A DNA stretch of 64,000 nt, from the NCBI GenBank assembly GCA_964602415.1, contig CAZRQL010000004.1, forward strand, positions 1 to 64,000, written 5' to 3'. This document shows, piece after piece, positions 1 to 8,061 of the stretch. The notes beneath the pieces are model-generated. The model had not been told where the DNA came from, did not search any database, and saw only the letters and a program-made list of their open reading frames with translations. How positions within the stretch are numbered: position 1 is the first letter of the stretch; each line of letters starts with the position of its first letter. This DNA comes from CAZRQL01 sp964602415. Its GTDB lineage: Bacteria; Bacteroidota; Bacteroidia; Cytophagales; Flammeovirgaceae. The position numbers and the translations under genes were made by a program.

Positions 1-2
1 AA

Positions 3-2018
3 GACAAAAATTATCCCCGCACCCTATCAAGAAAATTAAAAAAAAAAAAAAAAAAACGCTTTACCAACTACGAAACAGCGCAGTTTTTGGACAATGAAAC
101 CATTGTATTTGAAAAAAACAGCTTCCAACAAATTCCTGCCTTTTGCACAGCCCAAATCATGGATTTAAAAGGCAATTATTTATTTAAAGAAAAAAACCAT
201 ATAGTGCCCGGCCTCAATACAAGCGGCAAAACGCTGTCTGCCTCACAAAAAAATATCATTTGGGCAGAAATGGCATTCCATCCGCGTTGGGGTTACAAGG
301 ATTATTCTGTTATTAAAATTTACGACACGGTAAAAAAGAAAAAGACAAAAATCACTGCCAAAAGCCGTTTGTTTGCCCCTGCGCTCTCGCCGAGTGCCTC
401 AACAATCGCTGCCGTCGAATGGACAGACAGCCTGAGTGCCTATTTGGTGCTCATTTCAAGGTTTCCTACACTTGAATTTAAAAAAATACCCAACCCCAAC
501 GAATACCTCATCCAAACCCCAAAATTTGCAGATGAAAATACCCTCGTGGCGGTATTGCAAAAAGACAACCGCAACGCGCTGGCCATACTGGAACTTGATT
601 CGGCTGTGTGGAAACTCATCACGCCTTGGCAAACGGAACAAATCACCTATCCCTTTGCTTACGAAGATTATATTTATTTTTCGGCGGCTTTTACGGGCAA
701 CAATGAAATCTTTAGAATAAAATACACAGAACCCGCCGCCCGCACTGAACAAATCACTTCCACGCAAAACGGGGCTACCATGCCCGCTATTTCCCCAAAC
801 GGACGTTATTTGATATACAGCGAATATAGCTCCATGGGCTACGACTTAAAATTGATGGAAACTACTTCTATCGTGCCTATCGAAACACAAAAACCACGTT
901 TCAGCTATGCAGATATGCTAACCGAGCAAGAAAATTTGGGCGAAGTAGCTCAAGATTTTCCACTCAAAAGTTATCCAATCAGCAAATTTAAAAAATCAAG
1001 CGATTTGTTTCATGTGCACAGTTGGTCGCCGTATGTGTTTCCGCCTATCTATTCGATAGGTTTGTTTTTGGACAATAAAATGAGCACCCTGTCCGGCTCT
1101 TTGCAATACGAGTTCAATTTGAACGAAACCTCCGGCAACTGGGTTGCGGAACTCAACTACGGCGAGTTGTTTCCGGTGCTTGCGGGTGGCTTTTTGACGC
1201 GCAGCCGCCGAAGCAGTCGCCCCGATACCGTGTTTAGGGGCAATCAGGGCTTTTTGACCACAAGGACGCAGTTTTGGCGGGAAAATACCGCATCGCTGGG
1301 CTTCAGAATCCCCCTAAACCTCACCCATGAGGCTTATTTGACCGGCCTGAATTGGCAAAACAATCTTTATTTTTCTGAGTTTGCTTTTGAAAGTGAAAAA
1401 GACCGTTCCAACTCTGGGTTTTATACGCATTTTCAATCGCTACTGACCTTTAGGCGGTTGCGCTACACTTCGCGACAGGAAGTGTTGCCGCGATGGGGAC
1501 AAGCCATGCAAGTGCGCTACATGGAAATGCTGCCCCAACAAAAACTCAAAGGGCAGGCATTGTATCTGAGTTCTCAGTTCTATTTTCCGGCCTTGTTGCG
1601 CAGCCATAGTTTTTATGTGATGGCCGACCACAAAAGAGAAGATTTTTACAACAGCTACAAATTCCCAAACTATTTTTTTGAAGTGCGGGGCTATCAGAGT
1701 GCTACCGTCAATTCGGCCAATACCAAAATCTCCGTAAACTACATGCTCCCTTTGTTCAATCCCGATGTGGCTTTGGGGCCTTTGGCTTTCGTGCAGCGCA
1801 TCAGGGCCAATCTGTTTTACGACCATAGCTTTCCCGTGCAAGCCAAGCCATATACCGTCTGGGAAAGACGCTCTGCGGGAGTGGAGTTTATTTGTGATTT
1901 TAGGTTTTTGAGGTTAATTGATTTGAGTGCGGGAGTTCGATACAATCGCTTTTTTAGCCTAAAATCATTTGAAACGGTGTCCACTTGGGAATTTGTGTTT
2001 TTTGGCTTTAGGATATAG
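3..2018 (+). CDS. Propeller (PD40/TolB-like) plus outer-membrane barrel protein, 5'-partial
   Basis: The frame is open to the left edge of the window, so the N-terminus is missing; the first usable start inside is a TTG at 87, which is unlikely to be the true start. The first half has repeated blade-like motifs (for example 'PAISPNGRYLIYSEYSS') typical of WD40-like PD40/TolB propellers. The second half, from about residue 310 counted from 87, alternates aromatic and polar residues and ends in phenylalanine-rich strands ('WEFVFFGFRI'), as expected of an outer-membrane beta-barrel. Such proteins are known in Bacteroidota but their substrate is not. A 19-A run at 38-56 lies in the frame, and a second frame reads 'KTKIIPAPYQEN' before stopping at that run, so the true reading upstream may be shifted. 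The role as a surface or periplasmic protein is an inference. Confidence 0.6.
   Translation, partial: DKNYPRTLSRKLKKKKKKRFTNYETAQFLDNETIVFEKNSFQQIPAFCTAQIMDLKGNYLFKEKNHIVPGLNTSGKTLSASQKNIIWAEMAFHPRWGYKDYSVIKIYDTVKKKKTKITAKSRLFAPALSPSASTIAAVEWTDSLSAYLVLISRFPTLEFKKIPNPNEYLIQTPKFADENTLVAVLQKDNRNALAILELDSAVWKLITPWQTEQITYPFAYEDYIYFSAAFTGNNEIFRIKYTEPAARTEQITSTQNGATMPAISPNGRYLIYSEYSSMGYDLKLMETTSIVPIETQKPRFSYADMLTEQENLGEVAQDFPLKSYPISKFKKSSDLFHVHSWSPYVFPPIYSIGLFLDNKMSTLSGSLQYEFNLNETSGNWVAELNYGELFPVLAGGFLTRSRRSSRPDTVFRGNQGFLTTRTQFWRENTASLGFRIPLNLTHEAYLTGLNWQNNLYFSEFAFESEKDRSNSGFYTHFQSLLTFRRLRYTSRQEVLPRWGQAMQVRYMEMLPQQKLKGQALYLSSQFYFPALLRSHSFYVMADHKREDFYNSYKFPNYFFEVRGYQSATVNSANTKISVNYMLPLFNPDVALGPLAFVQRIRANLFYDHSFPVQAKPYTVWERRSAGVEFICDFRFLRLIDLSAGVRYNRFFSLKSFETVSTWEFVFFGFRI
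38..56. repeat. 19-A homopolymer inside a coding region
   Basis: Nineteen consecutive A residues follow 'gaaaatt'. They lie within the open frame of the propeller/barrel gene. A run this long is prone to slippage both in the cell and in sequencing, so it could be a phase-variation tract or an assembly or sequencing error. Confidence 0.9.
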
Positions 2019-2078
2019 ATAACTAAAAAATAGTGGCTGGATTTATGTTTTAAAAGTTTAATTTATCACAATACGCCC

Positions 2079-2714
2079 CTAAGCACTCACAAAAGGCATC
2101 TGGAAATTAAAACTTTCGTCTTCGACTTGGGTTAAAATAAAATCGGCCAAATCAAAACGGCTTATTTGTGTGCTTGAGTTGACCCCGACCCAGCCAACCT
2201 TGTAGCTGCCTATCCTTGCGCCGTTTGTGAGCCTTGGGCCTCTGACAATCACCCACTTTTTACCGCTTGTTTTCAATACTTCGGCGTGCGCAATGGCATC
2301 GTTCAAAATCTTGGGAACAACAATTTTCATGATTGCTCTTATCAATAAATCGGCAAATTTGGGTTTGTCTTTCTCAGGAAAAGGCAAACCGCCACCCGAT
2401 AAAGAAATAATTCTGTCAACATTATGTTGTTGCATGGCTGCAATAATATTTTTTGTCCCATTGGTCTGCAACCACTCGGACGAACCTTTCACATGACCGA
2501 ACAAACTGACCACAATTTCTGTATTTTTAACCGTATTGTTTACATCTTGTAGATTTAAGACATCACCTTCAATGACCGTAAGGTTTGGGCTTTGGACGGT
2601 TAGTTTGGTTTTGTTTCTAACCAAAACTTTGACCTCATACCCCTTTTGTAGAGCAATTTCCAAAAACTTTTGTCCGGTTTGACCGGTTGCCCCAAACAAT
2701 GCTATTTTTTTCAT
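2079..2714 (-). CDS. NAD(P)-binding oxidoreductase (atypical SDR)
   Basis: This 211-residue protein opens with 'MKKIALFGATGQTGQKFLEIA', the Rossmann glycine motif GATGQTG of NAD(P)H-binding, NmrA/SDR_a5-like proteins. It continues with the usual short beta-alpha repeats and 'SLSGGG' in the region of the fourth strand. Family members reduce quinones or flavins or act as redox sensors; the substrate here is unknown. Its ATG overlaps the TGA of the upstream DsbA-like gene as ATGA, so the two are very likely translated together. It lies in an AT-rich stretch with a second NmrA-like gene on the other side of the HxlR regulator, which suggests a shared response to electrophile or quinone stress (inference). 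Confidence 0.85.
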   Translation of the reverse strand: MKKIALFGATGQTGQKFLEIALQKGYEVKVLVRNKTKLTVQSPNLTVIEGDVLNLQDVNNTVKNTEIVVSLFGHVKGSSEWLQTNGTKNIIAAMQQHNVDRIISLSGGGLPFPEKDKPKFADLLIRAIMKIVVPKILNDAIAHAEVLKTSGKKWVIVRGPRLTNGARIGSYKVGWVGVNSSTQISRFDLADFILTQVEDESFNFQMPFVSA

Positions 2715-3409
2715 TTTAGTTTATTTTTAATTGTCAGAAAATTATTTTCCAAAACATCAAATGGAACATAACCGCTGGCTATTTTATGATAAACGCCGTT
2801 GGATTGGATAAAAACAGTTGGGAATCCATTTACTTTTAAATCGCTTGATTTCTTAAAATCCCTTATCGCATCTTGGATGCTTAATTTATTTTTCATCTCT
2901 ATTACAAATTCAGCGGCATCTAAGCCAAATTCTGCGGCAATTTTTCCGTATGCGCTGTCATCTTCAGGCTCAATGCCATCAAAATAGATGGCTTTTTGCA
3001 ATGCCCCTGCGAATATAATTCCCTCTTTGGGGCGTAATTTTTTGAAAACGGACAGCGCAATGGCCGGTGGTATAGATGTAAAAATAGCCTTTCCCTGCTT
3101 CAAGGTCTTATCTAAAAAATCGCTCCCAAACTTCACTTTTGTTGTTTTTTCAACCTCTTTGTACGCCCAACTTATATAGGAAGCGACTTGACCAATAGGT
3201 CCGACTCTGCTACCGGTTATCATGCCGCCGGATACAACTTCAAAATCCACACTGTGTTTATATTTTTCATAAAACTGAGTCATTACAGGCGAAAAACCAT
3301 AACACCAACCACATAAGGCATCATATACATAAATTATTTTCATATTATTTTGAGATTTACAATCGATCACGAACAAGAAAAAGAGGCATCCAACCCAAAT
3401 ATTTTTCAT
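2711..3409 (-). CDS. DsbA/FrnE-family thioredoxin-fold oxidoreductase
   Basis: Starting at the ATG at 3409 the product is 232 residues: a hydrophobic N-terminus, then 'IYVYDALCGWCYGFSP' with the CxxC pair C33 and C36. The helical insertion and the cis-Pro segment near 'VNGFPTVFI' fit the DsbA family, in the branch related to FrnE. Such proteins exchange disulfides. The first 20 residues resemble a signal or lipoprotein leader ('LFVIDC'), but Asp just before the Cys is unusual, and some relatives start at the inner Met 23 ('MKIIYVYD'), which would make the protein cytosolic; location is therefore open. An upstream extension of the frame is possible but would run through the shared promoter region and lacks a good start. 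It is coupled by ATGA to the downstream SDR. Confidence 0.85.
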   Translation of the reverse strand: MKNIWVGCLFFLFVIDCKSQNNMKIIYVYDALCGWCYGFSPVMTQFYEKYKHSVDFEVVSGGMITGSRVGPIGQVASYISWAYKEVEKTTKVKFGSDFLDKTLKQGKAIFTSIPPAIALSVFKKLRPKEGIIFAGALQKAIYFDGIEPEDDSAYGKIAAEFGLDAAEFVIEMKNKLSIQDAIRDFKKSSDLKVNGFPTVFIQSNGVYHKIASGYVPFDVLENNFLTIKNKLK

Positions 3410-3426
3410 CAAATATTTAATTTGAT

Positions 3427-3448
3427 TGCAAGTATATATAGCTTTGCA
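3427..3448 (+). promoter_or_regulatory. Putative hxlR promoter -7 box inside an inverted repeat
   Basis: TAGCTTTG at 3439-3446 matches the Bacteroidota -7 box TAnnTTTG. It is flanked by the inverted pair TGCAA (3427-3431) and TTGCA (3444-3448). The site lies in the 78-bp gap between the divergent DsbA-like and HxlR genes, where an HxlR operator would be expected. No well-spaced -33 TTG was found (the nearest gives a 14-bp spacer). Confidence 0.4.
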
Positions 3449-3487
3449 GTATCTAAATAAATTTATAGTACTAACCTTTTTGTGGGT

Positions 3488-3817
3488 ATGAGTGAACAAG
3501 CAATAAAATTGACAGCGAAATGTCCCATCAGAACCATATTGGAGTTGATAGGCGGTAAATGGAAACTGCTTATTTTGTTTCAATTGGCCAATAAACCGTT
3601 GAGGCTATCGGAACTAAAAAGATTGATACCTGACATAAGTGAAAAAATGCTGATTCAAGAGTTGAAGACCCTTGTGGATAGCAGGCTGGTAGAGCGCAAA
3701 AACTTTGGAGAAGTGCCGCCTCGCGTTGAGTACGAACTAAAACCAATCGGGCAAAAAATACTGCCTCTCATCTCAGAAATGGTAAATTTTGCTATCGAAT
3801 ACCAAAACACCAAATAA
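3488..3817 (+). CDS. HxlR-family transcriptional regulator
   Basis: This is a 109-residue winged-helix protein. 'CPIRTILELIGGKWKLLILFQL' is the HxlR family signature, followed by the recognition-helix segment 'SELKRLIPDISEKMLIQELK' and the wing 'RVEYELKPIG'. The ATG at 3488 is preferred over a GTG two codons earlier. Cys12, just before the GGKWK motif, sits where redox- or quinone-sensing members such as YodB and HypR carry their reactive cysteine (family knowledge; its function here is an inference). The stop codon is followed at once by the ATG of the NmrA-like gene, so they form an operon, and the DsbA-like/SDR pair diverges from it. Confidence 0.9.
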   Translation: MSEQAIKLTAKCPIRTILELIGGKWKLLILFQLANKPLRLSELKRLIPDISEKMLIQELKTLVDSRLVERKNFGEVPPRVEYELKPIGQKILPLISEMVNFAIEYQNTK

Positions 3818-4687
3818 ATGACAAACGTATTGATAACAGGGGCAACGGGAAACGTAGGCTCGGAAGTGATTCGAGCACTAAGCACATTGAAACACAGTCT
3901 TACGCTTTTTGCAGGGGTCAGGGATTTGAAAGAAGACACCTACAAGATGGCAGGTAAAAATATTCACCTTATAAAGTTTGATTTTACTGATACCGCAACT
4001 TATTTGCCTGCCCTAAAAAATTGTGATGTTTTATTTTTATTGCGACCGCCGCAAATCTCAGAGGTAGAAAAATATTTCAGACCTATGATTGATATTTGCA
4101 AAAAAACCGAAATAAAGCATATTGTGTTCTTGTCCGTTCAAGGCGTTGAGAAAAGTAGTATTATACCGCACCACAAAATCGAAAAGCTAATCGTTGAGAG
4201 TAAAATACCCTATACATTCTTGCGCCCGGCTTATTTTATGCAAAACTTTACCACGACTTTGTATAGAGATTTAGTAAATAAAAGAATGATTTACCTGCCC
4301 GCCGGCAAAGCAAAATTTACACTTATAGACGTGCGTGATATAGGATTGGTGGGTGCTACCGTACTGACAAATACTTCGGAACATATTAATAAATCGTATG
4401 ATTTGACAAACAATGAAAAATTGACCTTTTCACAAATGGCAAGGCAATTGAGCAACATTTTAGGCTTTGAGATTGAATATAAATCTCCCTATCTTTTGAG
4501 CTTTTTTTTGACAAAAAGAAAAGAAAAAATCCCCACCATGTTAATTGTTGTGATGATTATGCTTCACTATTTGCCAAGATTTCAAAAAGAGCCTGAGATA
4601 ACTGATTGGGTAAATAAAATTACCAATAAAGAGCCCTTTAGATTTGAAGAATTTATCAATGACCATAAAGAATTATTTGTCCAATAA
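3818..4687 (+). CDS. NmrA-like NAD(P)-binding protein
   Basis: The 289-residue product begins 'MTNVLITGATGNVGSEVIRAL', with the Rossmann GATGNVG motif. It continues like NmrA/QOR2-type atypical SDRs: 'FLLRPPQISEVEKYF', 'IVFLSVQGVEKS', and the substrate-side motif 'PYTFLRPAYFMQNF'. Members act as NAD(P)H:quinone reductases or redox sensors. The ATG follows the hxlR stop directly with no gap, so expression should be tied to the regulator. Two related Rossmann proteins in one small locus, one on each side of the regulator, support a quinone or aldehyde stress role (inference). Confidence 0.85.
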   Translation: MTNVLITGATGNVGSEVIRALSTLKHSLTLFAGVRDLKEDTYKMAGKNIHLIKFDFTDTATYLPALKNCDVLFLLRPPQISEVEKYFRPMIDICKKTEIKHIVFLSVQGVEKSSIIPHHKIEKLIVESKIPYTFLRPAYFMQNFTTTLYRDLVNKRMIYLPAGKAKFTLIDVRDIGLVGATVLTNTSEHINKSYDLTNNEKLTFSQMARQLSNILGFEIEYKSPYLLSFFLTKRKEKIPTMLIVVMIMLHYLPRFQKEPEITDWVNKITNKEPFRFEEFINDHKELFVQ

Positions 4688-4788
4688 AACCCGCCTTTAC
4701 CTGCCGAAAACGCAATAATTGAATAAAACTTGTGTCAGAATATGGTTGGCTTTGGGAAGCCGCCACCAAGGGCATAGATTTCAAAAAT

Positions 4789-4818
4789 TTGGATAGTGGT
4801 ATTTTTTGGTTATGTTTG
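4789..4818 (+). promoter_or_regulatory. Promoter of the flavin reductase gene
   Basis: TTG at 4789-4791 and TATGTTTG at 4811-4818 are separated by 19 bp, an exact match to the Bacteroidota promoter TTG-N19-TAnnTTTG. It lies 56 bp before the flavin reductase ATG. Confidence 0.6.
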
Positions 4819-4874
4819 TCTATAATTAAAGTACTTATTTGTCCGCTTTCATGCGTGTTTAATACCTTAACTTT

Positions 4875-5354
4875 ATGAACCAACACCTCTCCCCTGAGTC
4901 ATTCAAAGAAGCGATGCGCTACTTGTCGGGGGCTGTAACGATAGTTGCCACGAAGGGACACGGAATCACCGCCACCGCCGTTTGTTCGGTGTCAGCGGAG
5001 CCGCCGAGTTTGCTGGTATGCGCCAACAAAGAAAACCAACTCGCTCAGCGTATAGAAGAAAACCGTTTTTTTTCTGTAAATATATTGCAAGACAAACAAA
5101 TTGAACTTTCCAATGTGTTTGCCGGATTTGTCAAAGACATCCCTTACCCGCGCCGCTTTGAGAGTGGCAACTGGACGGTCTCCCCAAACGGCTGCCCCTT
5201 AGAGCAAGAAGCCATGGTCAACCTTGAGTGTGAATTAGATAAGATTGTGTCTTATGGCACGCACGAGATTGTCATCGGCAAAATTATCTCTGTGCAGATT
5301 AGGGAAGGGAAGCCCTTGCTTTATTTTGACAGGCACTATACCACCTTGGTTTAG
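4875..5354 (+). CDS. Flavin reductase family protein (FMN-binding split barrel)
   Basis: This 159-residue protein matches the flavin-reductase-like domain along its whole length: 'FKEAMRYLSGAVTIVAT' at the start, the FMN-contacting 'TATAVCSVSAEPPSLLVCANK', and 'RFFSVNILQDKQIELSNVFAG'. The family reduces FMN or FAD with NAD(P)H, often for a partner monooxygenase. No oxygenase gene is adjacent, so the partner is unknown. It has its own promoter and ends one base before the convergent antiporter gene, leaving no room for a terminator between them. Confidence 0.9.
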   Translation: MNQHLSPESFKEAMRYLSGAVTIVATKGHGITATAVCSVSAEPPSLLVCANKENQLAQRIEENRFFSVNILQDKQIELSNVFAGFVKDIPYPRRFESGNWTVSPNGCPLEQEAMVNLECELDKIVSYGTHEIVIGKIISVQIREGKPLLYFDRHYTTLV

Positions 5355-5355
5355 T

Positions 5356-7080
5356 TCATTTGAACACCCCGACCTGAGCTATTTCTTGAGCCATTATAGC
5401 GACCGACTTGGCCTCCGTTTTAGAGATGAGGTAGTGCTCCATGGTTTTGTAAAAAATCTCAAGATTGACTTCAAATTCGTCTGATATGACCATATCGGCG
5501 CCCAGTTTGATAAGTTCGGGTACTTCTTTATCTCTGGCTGTTCGGGCTAAAATAAATACGTGCGGGTTCATCCGCCTTGACAAAAAAACCACTCTTTTGG
5601 TATCAAAAAGTTGGTGAAGGCTGACCACCACAATCCTTGCGTGGTCAATGTAGGCTTTGTGAAGCACTTCTTCATTTCCACCATCTCCATACACAACCGG
5701 GATACCGGTTTGCTTGAGTTGCTTGGCAATATGTGCATTGTTGTCTATGATAATATGCTGAATACCAAACTGCAAAGCCCCCGCAGCCAAGGTGCGCCCG
5801 TGAAGCCCATAACCCACTATCACCATGTGGGCTTTGAAATCTTCTGCGGGTGGATTGGCTAAATCTTGTTTGCTAACGGGACGCGCTTTTTGAATTTTGA
5901 TAGGCCTGCGGTGTGTCCAACGCAAAGCCAAAAAATTGGCCAAGTTCATAGCAAAAGGTGTCAGGGCAATGGTAAAAATGGAGACGGCCAGAAAATAGTT
6001 GTTGAGTTCGATGGGCAAAATACCGTACTCCATCCCGGCTTTGGATAACACAAATGCAAATTCACCCACTTGGCAAATCGCAAACCCCACCAAAATACAT
6101 TTGCCCATGGGCAGCCCCAACAGCAAGCCCGCCAATATGCCTATACCAGCCTTGAGTACCATAGTCAACAGTGTCAGTGCCGCAATCTCATGCAGGTGGT
6201 CGCTCAAAAACCTCAAATCCATGAGCATACCAATCGAAATAAAAAAAATACCTGTAAAGACCTCTTTAAAAGGCAAAATCAGTCCGGCAGATTCATAGCT
6301 GTAGTCGGTCTCAGAAATCATCAAACCCGCTATAAAAGCCCCCAAAGCCATAGAAAGCTGTGCCAGCGAAGTAATCCAGGCCACCATAAAGCAGATAACA
6401 ACAATTGAAGTTACGAATAGCTCTTTGCTTTTGGTTTGAGCCACCCAATAAAGCAGTCTGGGAATCACAAAGCGCGTGCATACATACACAAAAATCAACA
6501 CTGCCAAAAACTTAGCAAAAAGAATCAAAATCTCATGTTGTCCCTCAGAAGTCTGGCCGGCCAGTGTGGGAATAATGAGCATCATAGGCACTACAACAAT
6601 ATCCTGAAATATCATAATGCCCAAAATCACCTCGCCTTGAGGGGTACGCATCTCTCCCCGAGCCTGCAACACCTTGAGCACAATAGCCGTGCTGGAAAGC
6701 GCAAACAAAAAACCTATAATAACAGCAGAAGGCAAATAATCATATCCGAAGAAATAAGAAAATAAAGCAAACGTGCCTATGGTCAAAAATACTTGTGTGG
6801 CACCACCCAATAGTACCGCTTTGCGTATTTTGATGAGATTCACCACCGAAAACTCAAGCCCGATGGTAAACAGCAACAGGATAACACCCAACTCAGCCAA
6901 AATATCAATCTCCTCAGTATGAACAACAAAACCCGCTCCGCCCGGCCCAACAAGCATCCCCGTAAGCAAAAAGCCTACAATGGCCGGTATTTTAAATCGG
7001 TGCAACACAAGGCTCAACAATACCGAAATGGCCAACACCTGCACCGTATCATTGACTATATCTAAAGAAAGTAGGATCAT
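5356..7080 (-). CDS. Kef-type K+/H+ antiporter with RCK domain
   Basis: The 574-residue product has about twelve hydrophobic segments in residues 1-385 (Na_H_Exchanger fold, 'IPAIVGFLLTGMLVGPGG', 'LGAFIAGLMISETDYS'), then a cytosolic TrkA-N/RCK domain from about residue 418 with the nucleotide-binding motif 'VIVGYGLHGR'. The C-terminal TrkA-C domain of some relatives is absent. Kef/YbaL proteins export K+ or Na+ in exchange for protons and are gated through the RCK domain. It follows the prenyltransferase gene on the same strand after 88 bp, so they may be cotranscribed. Ion specificity cannot be read from the sequence. Confidence 0.9.
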   Translation of the reverse strand: MILLSLDIVNDTVQVLAISVLLSLVLHRFKIPAIVGFLLTGMLVGPGGAGFVVHTEEIDILAELGVILLLFTIGLEFSVVNLIKIRKAVLLGGATQVFLTIGTFALFSYFFGYDYLPSAVIIGFLFALSSTAIVLKVLQARGEMRTPQGEVILGIMIFQDIVVVPMMLIIPTLAGQTSEGQHEILILFAKFLAVLIFVYVCTRFVIPRLLYWVAQTKSKELFVTSIVVICFMVAWITSLAQLSMALGAFIAGLMISETDYSYESAGLILPFKEVFTGIFFISIGMLMDLRFLSDHLHEIAALTLLTMVLKAGIGILAGLLLGLPMGKCILVGFAICQVGEFAFVLSKAGMEYGILPIELNNYFLAVSIFTIALTPFAMNLANFLALRWTHRRPIKIQKARPVSKQDLANPPAEDFKAHMVIVGYGLHGRTLAAGALQFGIQHIIIDNNAHIAKQLKQTGIPVVYGDGGNEEVLHKAYIDHARIVVVSLHQLFDTKRVVFLSRRMNPHVFILARTARDKEVPELIKLGADMVISDEFEVNLEIFYKTMEHYLISKTEAKSVAIMAQEIAQVGVFK

Positions 7081-7168
7081 AGACAGAGTTAAAAAAAATC
7101 CTTATCGCGAGAAAATTTTATGTAAATTTAGAATAATTGTCGGGCACTATTGTGAACGCAATATGAAT

Positions 7169-8047
7169 CTAAAACAATACAACCAAAATACCCACCAACA
7201 TCAACCACTTAGCCCAACGACTCAACCTCGCAAAATCTTGTCGGGTAGAAGAAAAACTAAGCCGATACAACATCCAAATCAAAGGCAAACCTACCCCAAT
7301 ATCCAATATCCACACTTTGAAAGGATAAGCAGCCTCAAAAAAATGAACCGCAAACAACAAGCCCAAAAAAATAAACCCTATCCCAAAAGCCACTCCCCTG
7401 CCTACAATAGTGCCATATACAACCGGCAAGGTACGGCAAGAGTGTTGCCCATCGCCGCCCGCATCTTCCAAATCCTTAATAACCTCCCTGAGCATATTGG
7501 AAACAAAAGCAAACAGACCATAACCCAAAAAAACCGCATCCACAGCCCAATCTGTCCGGGCATACAACACTTGAGCGTACCACACAATCCAAGCCACAAA
7601 CGCGCAAAAAGCAGAGACCAACAAATTGCCCCATAGTACGCTGCATTTGAGGTATTTGGAATAAATCCAAAGCAAAGCGACTGCGAAGGGATAAATCAAA
7701 ATCTGAACAAAATTCTCAATAAAAAAGGCAAGGTACAAGCTGATGGCGAAGCCGACAAAAACCAACACAGCATAAATCACCCAACTCTGAAACAGGCTCC
7801 AAATCCTACCAACAATTTGTTTTTCAATGGGTTTGTTGATTTTATCTATCTCAACATCAAAAATATCATTGACCACATTGCCGCCGGCAGCTATCAAAAC
7901 CGTAGAAAGCACCAGCAAAGCAAATTGCAAATCAGGCAAATACACCTCGCTTCGCTTCACAATAAGACCATAATGCAAAAAGTATTGCGTCAAAGCCACT
8001 ATCAAAAGATTTGGCCAACGAACTAATCTAAGAAAATAAAAAACCAA
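7169..8047 (-). CDS. UbiA-family prenyltransferase (geranylgeranylglycerol-phosphate type)
   Basis: This 292-residue polytopic protein has both aspartate motifs of the UbiA family: 'NVVNDIFDVEIDKINKP' (N60, D61, D64, D68) and 'DLEDAGGDGQHSCRTLP' on a later loop. Second-motif forms ending in 'RTLP' are found in the Bacteroidota proteins annotated as geranylgeranylglycerol-phosphate geranylgeranyltransferase, so a lipid-type acceptor is more likely than a quinone ring. No ATG fits the 5' end: the likely start is TTG at 8047, preceded by 'aggaaa'. Only 14 bp separate it from the divergent xseA start, which also lacks an ATG. Confidence 0.85.
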   Translation of the reverse strand: MVFYFLRLVRWPNLLIVALTQYFLHYGLIVKRSEVYLPDLQFALLVLSTVLIAAGGNVVNDIFDVEIDKINKPIEKQIVGRIWSLFQSWVIYAVLVFVGFAISLYLAFFIENFVQILIYPFAVALLWIYSKYLKCSVLWGNLLVSAFCAFVAWIVWYAQVLYARTDWAVDAVFLGYGLFAFVSNMLREVIKDLEDAGGDGQHSCRTLPVVYGTIVGRGVAFGIGFIFLGLLFAVHFFEAAYPFKVWILDIGVGLPLIWMLYRLSFSSTRQDFARLSRWAKWLMLVGILVVLF

Positions 8048-8061
8048 ATTTTTCCTTATTA

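Noticed and set aside
1440..1841. Minus-strand frame of 133 codons inside the propeller/barrel gene
   Set aside because: It is the shadow of the real gene; the plus frame has clear barrel features.
4656..4886. Minus-strand frame of 76 codons between the NmrA-like and flavin reductase genes
   Set aside because: It overlaps both neighbours and the flavin reductase promoter, and its sequence has no recognisable features.
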